This document shows, one piece after another, positions 1 through 4,973 of a stretch of DNA of 6,437 bases. The notes beneath the pieces were generated by a model that was given only the letters and a program-made list of their open reading frames with translations, was not told the origin of the DNA and made no database searches. The translations under genes and the position numbers were made by a program. The stretch is from Ignavibacteriota bacterium (GTDB lineage Bacteria > Bacteroidota > Ignavibacteria > Palsa-1295), in the NCBI GenBank assembly GCA_025357895.1, contig JANYLL010000121.1, positions 1 through 6,437 on the forward strand. Direction: 5' to 3'. The stretch's first letter is position 1. The number at the start of each line of letters is the position of its first letter.

Positions 1-336
1 CTATCTCGCTTTCTATTGAGCCTATTGTTGGAAAGGAGATCGTTGTCTCCGGCGATGCCAGTCGTATCGAGGCATGGCGCATAATGCACGAAGTAATTCG
101 TAGAAAAAAACAATCGGCAATGGATTCAAGAACAGATTGAACGGTCGTATCGCCACCGCTGAGTGAGCGGAGATTCCAGCGGGAGTATGCAGAACATTTA
201 TAATTATTCAATTTCGCTTGCCATTCTTTTTTTCTACGAATTACTTCGTGCATTATGCGTCGAGCCTCGATACGACTGGCATCGCCGGAGACAACGATCT
301 CCTTTCCAACAATAGGCTCAATAGAAAGCGAGATAG
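1..336. repeat. Near-perfect 110-bp inverted repeat at the window edge (fold-back)
   Basis: Bases 1-110 are the reverse complement of 227-336 (position i pairs with 337-i). There are only three mismatches, all within four bases (74, 75 and 77 against 263, 262 and 260). The arms are separated by 116 bp (111-226) that continue the minus-strand coding frame sensibly. The inner boundary is a run of seven A's (104-110) facing seven T's (227-233). The right arm encodes plausible protein on the minus strand. The left arm encodes the same residues on the plus strand (with Ala-Trp in place of Ala-Arg) until it meets the loop. An arm about one short read long, ending exactly at the window edge, suggests a chimeric inverted read or an assembly fold-back and not a biological repeat. 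Confidence 0.9.
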
Positions 337-631
337 TTCTTTCTTCAGAAGAGTTGAGGATAATTGGGAGAGTATCGGGTTTATATCCTATTGCTCTGAT
401 TCGGAGTCTATAAGACTTCCCCGGATCAAGAGCAATACTGAATCTTCCATCTTTATTTGCAATTGTTCCGTGCTGAGTTCCGATAATACTCACCGATGCG
501 CGCGCAATGGCTTCACCACTTTCTTTGCTTTTAATAATACCCGTTAAATGTACCTCGGCAGAACTTTGAGCAATGGAGGTTTGCAACCCAAGCAAAAAAA
601 ATAGTACGTAAAAAAAAGAAATGGAACGCAT
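2..631 (-). CDS. Exported CarbopepD_reg_2 / DUF5686-like protein, 5' part only
   Basis: This is the N-terminal part of an exported protein; the gene runs off the left edge. Residues 1-22 form a signal peptide with a very hydrophobic Phe/Leu core and a cleavage site after SIAQ. Residues about 27-108 look like a carboxypeptidase-regulatory-like (CarbopepD_reg_2) beta-sandwich: TGIIKSKESGEAIARASVSI, then GTIANKDGRFSI and YRLRIRAIGYK. Next comes ARRIMHEVIRRKKEW with NNYKCSAYSRW (about 123-152), which resembles the start of the DUF5686 region, where the usual pattern is a helix followed by a YxCxxY-like strand. In that family the rest is a large C-terminal outer-membrane-barrel-like domain, not present here. 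The ATG at 631 lies 46 bp after the upstream gene's stop, with no Shine-Dalgarno. The frame stays open to position 2, but codons left of about 111 come from the fold-back repeat and are probably not real protein. Exact function unknown; envelope location is inferred. Confidence 0.7.
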   Translation of the reverse strand, partial: MRSISFFYVLFFLLGLQTSIAQSSAEVHLTGIIKSKESGEAIARASVSIIGTQHGTIANKDGRFSIALDPGKSYRLRIRAIGYKPDTLPIILNSSEERTISLSIEPIVGKEIVVSGDASRIEARRIMHEVIRRKKEWQAKLNNYKCSAYSRWNLRSLSGGDTTVQSVLESIADCFFLRITSCIMRHASIRLASPETTISFPTIGSIESEI

Positions 632-677
632 GGGATCGAAAAAGAGAAAAAAATTACATTTTACATTCTACATAGGT

Positions 678-1610
678 TTAACAACCGCCTCCGGCACCTT
701 CATAGACCTCTATCCAGACATCACCTTTTTTCTTTAGGAGTATATAATCCCAACTTGAGTAGTTTCGCTTTTGAATGATTACTTCGCAATTGCCATCATT
801 ATCGAGATCAATGACATCGCCAAATCTATAATAATGTGATTCGTCCGGAATTCCCGGGTCAGGGTAGTGTAAAAAAAGTTGTTTGAACCCTCCGTTCGGT
901 GTAGGTTTAAGAATCATGGTAAGGGAATACTGCATATTCGGTTCGTAATCACCGCGCTTAACCTCTTCTCCGATGATCATATAACTTACAAGGTATTCGG
1001 GCTTTCCGTCTCCGTCAATATCAACTGCCCGTACATCTTTCGCTTCTACTTTTTCAATCAACCCCTTATTGACTCCATGACTGAGAAAGACACTTTGTGC
1101 ATAGGCATATAATGAATTTTCAGTTATCGAATCGAATGGAAAATTAAGAATAGTTTTTTTTTGTTTCGGCGAGGCAAGGACAAGTCCGTGACCAGTGAAA
1201 TGAAGATTGGCAGAATCTAAATATGAGATATGCACTTCTGAAACTACAGGAGAGCAGCTATGAAGCGAATCAACTGTTGTAATTTTTACTGAACCACTTT
1301 TATTTCCATCAATAAAAAGTTCAAGTTTTCTGTCTTGCTTGTACTCTTCCTTGCAAAAACGATTGAAGTAGCCTTCAAGTCGGCTTTCCGCATCCGATCC
1401 TTCAAATGCTTCCGGCGGAGTAGGCACTGGGTAAGAAAACTTATCTTTTGTAATCCTGACGACCGGATCAATAATGAAGTTTCCGGTAATTCCATTGATG
1501 TCTATAAAATAAAGAACGACACCCGGCCATTTTTTTTGAGCAAAAGTTTGACTCGTTGGAAAGGATATTCCTGCGAAAATTACAAGAAAAATATATCTGC
1601 TGAGTTTCAT
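678..1610 (-). CDS. Hypothetical exported protein with two DxDxDG (FG-GAP/EF-hand-like) motifs
   Basis: I do not recognise the family. From the ATG at 1610 the protein is 310 residues. It opens with a classic signal peptide: MKLSRYIF, then a hydrophobic core, then a cleavage site after QTFAQ at residue 25. An in-frame ATG at 1658 would add 16 polar residues before that signal, so 1610 is preferred; neither start has a Shine-Dalgarno. The C-terminal third carries two acidic loops, VDIDGDGKPE (196-205) and IDLDNDGNCE (267-276). Each is followed by a hydrophobic strand, as in FG-GAP/VCBS-type or calcium-binding DxDxDG repeats, so Ca2+ binding is possible. The protein ends in GAGGGC. There are no other membrane segments, so it is probably periplasmic or surface-exposed. 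It lies 81 bp after the DUF721 gene and 46 bp before the next gene on the same strand, so co-transcription is plausible but unproven. Confidence 0.72.
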   Translation of the reverse strand: MKLSRYIFLVIFAGISFPTSQTFAQKKWPGVVLYFIDINGITGNFIIDPVVRITKDKFSYPVPTPPEAFEGSDAESRLEGYFNRFCKEEYKQDRKLELFIDGNKSGSVKITTVDSLHSCSPVVSEVHISYLDSANLHFTGHGLVLASPKQKKTILNFPFDSITENSLYAYAQSVFLSHGVNKGLIEKVEAKDVRAVDIDGDGKPEYLVSYMIIGEEVKRGDYEPNMQYSLTMILKPTPNGGFKQLFLHYPDPGIPDESHYYRFGDVIDLDNDGNCEVIIQKRNYSSWDYILLKKKGDVWIEVYEGAGGGC

Positions 1611-1691
1611 GATGGTTGTAAGACCGTTACGATGGCGAGAGACTCCGTGTTTCAACATAAGCGGCTCAGCCTTTGGCGGAATGCCCGGATT

Positions 1692-1976
1692 TTATTTCCA
1701 TTGAATATCCTTTATTTCAAGAGATCCCGTGACCTGATGGATCTTCTGTAAGATCTCCTGTTTGCGCATTGTCAGTTCATATTTCCAGACAGATGAGGTA
1801 ACCTTCACGATAAGATTGCCATGAGATACTCGTTCAGGAATTGTCACGGTTGCAACTTTCGGCCCGACGATTTCTTCCCATTTTGTAATAGCTTCATATT
1901 TTTTTGCAGTCTCCTCCATGCCTGTATCTCTGAGCATTCGGGAGAGAACATTTGATATATTTTGCGGAAGCTTCAA
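1692..1976 (-). CDS. DUF721/DciA-family protein, TTG start
   Basis: A 94-residue DUF721 protein. The family includes DciA, which interacts with the replicative helicase DnaB and helps load it in bacteria lacking DnaC/DnaI. Features visible here are an amphipathic N-terminal helix (NISNVLSRMLRDTGMEE), the KWEEIVGPKVA motif (residues 32-42) typical of the family, and a KH-like core with strands GNLIVKVTSS and helix VWKYELTMRKQEILQKI (64-79). The length is normal for the short single-domain form. The start is TTG at 1976: no in-frame ATG, GTG or other TTG lies upstream before a stop at 2049-2051, and starting at the internal Met14 or Met20 would remove the first helix. It follows recF by 99 bp, most of it a palindromic element. 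Placement after dnaN-recF supports a replication role. Family assignment is firm; the helicase-loading role is inferred. Confidence 0.85.
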   Translation of the reverse strand: MKLPQNISNVLSRMLRDTGMEETAKKYEAITKWEEIVGPKVATVTIPERVSHGNLIVKVTSSVWKYELTMRKQEILQKIHQVTGSLEIKDIQWK

Positions 1977-1999
1977 GGAATTAAGGGATTGAGTTTTTA

Positions 2000-2064
2000 G
2001 TGGGACGGACTTTAGTCCGTCAGTGTAAGATAAAACAAGCCGGACGGATTAAAATCCGTCCCAC
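2000..2064. repeat. Bipartite palindromic intergenic element (REP/BIME-like), copy 1
   Basis: The outer arms GTGGGACGGA (2000-2009) and TCCGTCCCAC (2055-2064) are perfectly complementary. Each half is also its own hairpin: GACGGACT (2004-2011) with AGTCCGTC (2014-2021) around a 2-nt loop, and GACGGATT (2043-2050) with AATCCGTC (2053-2060) around a 2-nt loop. A 21-bp AT-rich spacer separates the halves. It lies between recF and the DUF721 gene, 11 nt after the recF stop. No T-run follows on either strand, so it is not a typical intrinsic terminator. It resembles the copy at 3241-3294. Confidence 0.85.
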
Positions 2065-2075
2065 GCTATCATATT

Positions 2076-3233
2076 CTAACTGTTAATGACAGCGCCATTC
2101 CCAACAACAAAGAGCCGGTGTTGGTTGGAAGAAAAATCTATCATGGCATCGAAATTTTCACGTGTTGTAGAAGAAATAAATGTTTGTCCAAATTTACCGC
2201 TTGCAATCAGCTCTAATAATCTTTTCGATCGTGAAGCGTCAAGTTCGCTGAACACATCATCGAGAAGAAGGATGGGTGTTTCGTTAGTAGCATCACGAAG
2301 GTAATTAAATTCAGCCAGCTTCATTGCAACGAGTAATGATTTATGCTGACCCTGTGAAGCAAAACGTTTTGCTTCGCGTTCAGATGCGATCATGATAACA
2401 AGTTCATCCCGATGTGCGCCTATGAGCGACATGCCTCGCTTCAATTCTTCCAATTCACGACGTGCATATTCTTCTTCCAGAAAAGTACGCATTGCTTGTG
2501 TTGTTCCGCCGGGACGATCAAAACCCATTGGGGCGTATCGCAGAGAAGGGGATTCGCTTGCATCGGAAACAAGTTTATAGCTCTCCAGAAGGAAGGGAGA
2601 GAACTCAGTAACAAAGGCTGCTCGGCGACTCATAATTCGCGCAGAACGTTCAATTATTACTTCTGTCCAGGGAGCAAGTTGTGCTTGTGCCTTTGGGAGT
2701 GTTGAACCCCGTTCTTTGAGATTTCCAAGAAGCGAATTGCGATGCCGAAGCGCCTTGCGAAATTCTATCTCATCTTCAAGATAGAGCCTCGATGATTGTG
2801 AGAGCACAAGACTTAAGAACCTCCGGCGCTGTTCGGGTGAGCCTCCTGTAATGACCTTATCATCAGGAGTAAGTGCAACAACAGGGATCCGTCCGATCAG
2901 ATCGCTTGCACGGCGTAGCCTGTCATTATTAACATAGATGCTTTTCTTTGCAGGCGGACCGGTATAATATTCAATTTGAGTATAAAGTCCGACACCAAGA
3001 TCCGAAATAAATTGGGCATCCAAAGAAAATTTTCCTGAACTGGTTTGGACAAGCGTATTATCCGCAGCATCAGTAAAACTTTTTGTGAGCGCATTTACAG
3101 AGAGTGCTTCGAGAATGGAAGTTTTTCCAGCTCCGTTTTGACCGGAAATTACATTTATTCCTGAAGCAAAACCCTCAATTTTTGTTGTTGAGTGATTGCG
3201 GAAGTTGGAGAGAGTTAAATTTTGCGCTCGCAT
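2076..3233 (-). CDS. recF: DNA replication and repair protein RecF
   Basis: RecF is an SMC/ABC-type ATPase that binds gapped DNA with RecO and RecR and promotes RecA loading at stalled forks. The 385-residue product has the whole family signature: the N-terminal LTLSNFRNH strand-turn; Walker A GQNGAGKT (31-38); the alpha-helical lobe-II region (about 130-260) with TPDDKVITGGSPEQRRRFL; the RecF motif MSLIGAHRDEL (268-278, usually GPHRDDL); the ABC signature FASQGQHKS (291-299); and Walker B with its catalytic acidic residues, ILLLDDVFSELD (321-332). Length is normal for RecF, slightly on the long side. The ATG at 3233 starts directly at the conserved N-terminus; there is no Shine-Dalgarno, and a palindromic element ends 7 nt upstream. 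It follows dnaN on the same strand after 72 bp, the classical dnaN-recF order. No inactivating change is seen. Confidence 0.97.
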   Translation of the reverse strand: MRAQNLTLSNFRNHSTTKIEGFASGINVISGQNGAGKTSILEALSVNALTKSFTDAADNTLVQTSSGKFSLDAQFISDLGVGLYTQIEYYTGPPAKKSIYVNNDRLRRASDLIGRIPVVALTPDDKVITGGSPEQRRRFLSLVLSQSSRLYLEDEIEFRKALRHRNSLLGNLKERGSTLPKAQAQLAPWTEVIIERSARIMSRRAAFVTEFSPFLLESYKLVSDASESPSLRYAPMGFDRPGGTTQAMRTFLEEEYARRELEELKRGMSLIGAHRDELVIMIASEREAKRFASQGQHKSLLVAMKLAEFNYLRDATNETPILLLDDVFSELDASRSKRLLELIASGKFGQTFISSTTRENFDAMIDFSSNQHRLFVVGNGAVINS

Positions 3234-3240
3234 TATGATA

Positions 3241-3294
3241 GTGGGGCGGACTCTTAGTCCGCCATTATTTGGGCGGACTAAAAGTTCGCCCCAC
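3241..3294. repeat. Bipartite palindromic intergenic element (REP/BIME-like), copy 2
   Basis: The outer arms are 3241-3252 (GTGGGGCGGACT) and 3283-3294 (AGTTCGCCCCAC), complementary apart from one G-T pair. The two internal hairpins are GGCGGACT (3245-3252) with AGTCCGCC (3256-3263), and GGGCGGACT (3271-3279) with AGTTCGCCC (3283-3291), each with a 3-nt loop. A 7-bp AT spacer (ATTATTT) lies between them. The element fills most of the 72-bp dnaN-recF gap, 11 nt after the dnaN stop and 7 nt before the recF ATG, where a ribosome-binding site would normally sit. No terminator-like T-run follows on either strand. Confidence 0.87.
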
Positions 3295-3305
3295 TAAAAA
3301 ATACT

Positions 3306-4421
3306 TTACGCATTTAGTCTGACCGGCATCACAAGCATCAGAACTTCTTCTTTTGCTTGCTTGACCGGCTCGATAATACAGGCGCGGGTCGGAGTAGAAA
3401 ATTTGAAGGTTACATCCTCACCTTCAACATGAGAAAGTGCCTCTTCGACAAATTTGCCATTGAAGCCGATAAGCAGATCATCGTGATTATAATCGCACGA
3501 AATTTCTTCTTTTGCATCAGCCCCTTCTTCGGCATTATCGGTAAGTATTGTAAGAGAATTTTTCCCCATTTGCATACGCACCTGACGTGTATCAGCATCA
3601 CTGAAGATCATTACGCGTTTTAATGATGAAAGTACTGCGGATTTTGATATAGTCATCATCTTCTCATTCTCCCGCGGAATAACGGCTTCATAATTTGGGT
3701 ATTGTTCATCGATAAGCCGGCTTAAAATTGAAGTCTCATTATTTTTGAATTCAATTTGTGTTGCACTGAAACTGATCGTGATCTCGTCGGAATCATTAAA
3801 CGATTTCCCTACAAGATTTACAGCCTTTGCGGGAACAATGACGTCACGCTCTGTATCGGTTTTCAGATCCGGATTCGTGATCTTCACAAGTCTGTGCCCG
3901 TCGGTTGCAACACACGTTGTACCGTCAGGAGAAAACTGAAAGAGCAGACCCATCATTGCTACCCGGAATTCATTTGCACTTGCTGCAAATATGGCGGACG
4001 AGATCATTTTTTTTAGGGTCGCTGCGCTCGTCGTTGTCGAGCCTTCAGGCTTGAACTCCTTGGACATATCCGGAAGTTCGCCTTGCTCGGCAGAAGTCAT
4101 TGTATAGTTACCCTGCGCTGTTTGAAGAGAGATGCGCCGAGTAGCTTTATCAAGAGAAAAATTCAGATCCCCTTCGGGAAGTGACCGGATTATTTCTGCC
4201 AGACGTTTGGCAGGGATGGAAATTGAGCCGTCGGTTTTCGATGCCACTTCGATACTTGAGCGTACACATATCTCAAGATCAGTGCCCATGACACTTAATT
4301 TTTTTGATTTAAGATCAAACTGGACATTTTCAAGTTGAGCCAGAGTCGAACGGCTTGGAATTACGGCAGTTACCTTGGGCAGAGTACCCTGAAGATCGGC
4401 GATGTTTGCAGAAAATTTCAT
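3306..4421 (-). CDS. dnaN: DNA polymerase III beta subunit (sliding clamp)
   Basis: DnaN dimerises into a ring around DNA and tethers the replicative polymerase and other proteins. The 371-residue length is standard and fits three clamp domains of about 120 residues each (roughly 1-120, 121-250 and 251-371). Recognisable landmarks are MKFSANIADLQ at the start, ATDGHRLVKI (172-181), SRLIDEQYPNYEAVIP (234-249), and the C-terminal VMPVRLNA (364-371), which corresponds to the protein-binding-pocket tail MPMRL of E. coli. The ATG at 4421 matches the conserved N-terminus; there is no Shine-Dalgarno. It heads a leftward series followed by recF and DUF721. dnaA, often its upstream neighbour, is absent: a divergent OmpA-like gene lies there instead. 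A candidate promoter box lies about 45 nt upstream. Confidence 0.97.
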   Translation of the reverse strand: MKFSANIADLQGTLPKVTAVIPSRSTLAQLENVQFDLKSKKLSVMGTDLEICVRSSIEVASKTDGSISIPAKRLAEIIRSLPEGDLNFSLDKATRRISLQTAQGNYTMTSAEQGELPDMSKEFKPEGSTTTSAATLKKMISSAIFAASANEFRVAMMGLLFQFSPDGTTCVATDGHRLVKITNPDLKTDTERDVIVPAKAVNLVGKSFNDSDEITISFSATQIEFKNNETSILSRLIDEQYPNYEAVIPRENEKMMTISKSAVLSSLKRVMIFSDADTRQVRMQMGKNSLTILTDNAEEGADAKEEISCDYNHDDLLIGFNGKFVEEALSHVEGEDVTFKFSTPTRACIIEPVKQAKEEVLMLVMPVRLNA

Positions 4422-4465
4422 AATTTCGTTTAAAAATCGGTACGTTAGATGCGAACTTTAGAATA

Positions 4466-4473
4466 CAAATCTA
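4466..4473 (-). promoter_or_regulatory. Candidate TAnnTTTG promoter box for dnaN
   Basis: Read on the minus strand this is TAGATTTG, an exact match to the Bacteroidota -7 consensus TAnnTTTG, 44 nt before the dnaN ATG. A TTTG at the expected -33 spacing is not evident, so support is partial. A short leader of about 40 nt would result. Confidence 0.4.
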
Positions 4474-4610
4474 CAAAGAAATTCAGGTGGTTTGGTTGAT
4501 AATGACTCTTTGGATATTCTCGTCATCGATTCATGGGGGTTCAGATCCTCTATTAAATTGAATTTCCCATGGCAATTAATCCCTTTTCCCTAATGGATGA
4601 ACTGTTTGAG

Positions 4611-4630
4611 GGAAAATTTAAAAATTTTCC
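4611..4630. repeat. Perfect AT-rich inverted repeat in the divergent promoter region
   Basis: GGAAAATTT (4611-4619) and AAATTTTCC (4622-4630) form a 9-bp perfect dyad with a 2-bp spacer. It sits almost midway between the two candidate promoter boxes. A dimeric regulator's operator is one possibility; such AT-rich dyads also arise by chance. Confidence 0.5.
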
Positions 4631-4792
4631 AGCCCTATATAAAAACGCACTGCATTGCTATAAAATTTATTGAAACATTTTTTTGTAAGACCGGTTTAAG
4701 ATTTTTAGGTTTTTTGAATGAAATAACGGCTATCTCAATATTGCGCAACGATTTTCACGGAAAAGTGTAAAACCGTTTCGGAATATTCCTTG

Positions 4793-4800
4793 TATATTTG
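4793..4800 (+). promoter_or_regulatory. Candidate TAnnTTTG promoter box for the OmpA-like gene
   Basis: TATATTTG matches the Bacteroidota -7 consensus TAnnTTTG exactly. No TTTG is present at the usual 19-21 bp spacing upstream, so the match is partial. Transcription would start at about 4804-4808, right at the base of the hairpin at 4807, giving a leader of about 165 nt. Confidence 0.42.
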
Positions 4801-4806
4801 TAAAGA

Positions 4807-4877
4807 GTGTTAGGGAGCCAACTCCTTAGATTTCTTATTCATAGAGCTACTTTCCCCATTATGTTGCTCACTAACAC
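4807..4877 (+). promoter_or_regulatory. Candidate 5'-terminal stem-loop in the OmpA-like mRNA leader
   Basis: GTGTTAG (4807-4813) pairs with CTAACAC (4871-4877). The stem continues inward past a G-A mismatch (4814/4870): GAGC (4815-4818) pairs with GCTC (4866-4869), then after a bulged C4819, AAC (4820-4822) pairs with GTT (4863-4865). That is 14 base pairs around a 40-nt loop. A competing small hairpin, GGAG (4814-4817) with CTCC (4822-4825), is also possible. The stem begins about 6 nt after the candidate -7 box. It was found by eye, without a folding calculation. Confidence 0.4.
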
Positions 4878-4900
4878 CTATCATAACAACCGCCAAATCC

Positions 4901-4952
4901 CCGGGAGGTTATCAAGCCGTATGAAAATGCGGTAAATTATAAAATTCCCCGG
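4901..4952 (+). promoter_or_regulatory. Candidate hairpin with GAAA tetraloop in the leader
   Basis: CCGTAT (4917-4922) and ATGCGG (4927-4932) pair around a GAAA loop, with one G-U pair in the stem. CCGGG (4901-4905) can pair with CCCGG (4948-4952) to enclose it. The segment contains GGGAGG (4903-4908), the best Shine-Dalgarno-like string in the leader. The 4-codon frame ATG-AAA-ATG-CGG-TAA (4921-4935) follows, ending 38 nt before the OmpA-like start. Function is uncertain. Confidence 0.3.
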
Positions 4953-4973
4953 TAATGATAATAATATACAACA

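Larger units (their letters stand above)
4422..4973. other. 552-bp divergent intergenic region between dnaN and the OmpA-like gene
   Basis: AT-rich, with no gene of normal size. It holds a TAnnTTTG-type box facing each flanking gene (4466-4473 minus, 4793-4800 plus), a perfect AT-rich inverted repeat near the middle (4611-4630), the palindrome TTGCGCAA (4741-4748), and a folded stretch before the OmpA-like start (4807-4952). I looked for DnaA boxes because dnaN is adjacent. Only 7/9 matches to TTATCCACA were found (for example 4494-4502 on the minus strand and 4836-4844 on the plus strand), so there is no good case for an origin. No tRNA or known riboswitch was recognised. Confidence 0.75.

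Noticed and set aside
1..336. Hairpin telomere or invertible promoter explanation for the inverted repeat
   Set aside because: A telomere hairpin would have little or no spacer, whereas here 116 bp of continuous coding sequence separates the arms. There is no recombinase gene or promoter in the spacer.
218..547. Plus-strand open frame of 109 codons
   Set aside because: It lies antisense to the DUF5686-like gene, whose signal peptide and CarbopepD_reg_2 pattern are clear on the minus strand. The plus-strand product has no recognisable features.
1611..1658. Upstream ATG at 1658 as the start of the exported DxDxDG protein
   Set aside because: It would place 16 polar, basic residues before a complete signal peptide, and it has no ribosome-binding site advantage.
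2000..2064. Intrinsic terminator after recF
   Set aside because: The hairpin is strong but no T-run follows it in the direction of transcription, and its related copy precedes recF in the same operon.
4422..4973. Replication origin beside dnaN
   Set aside because: Only 7/9 matches to TTATCCACA were found on either strand, not clustered, and dnaA is not adjacent.
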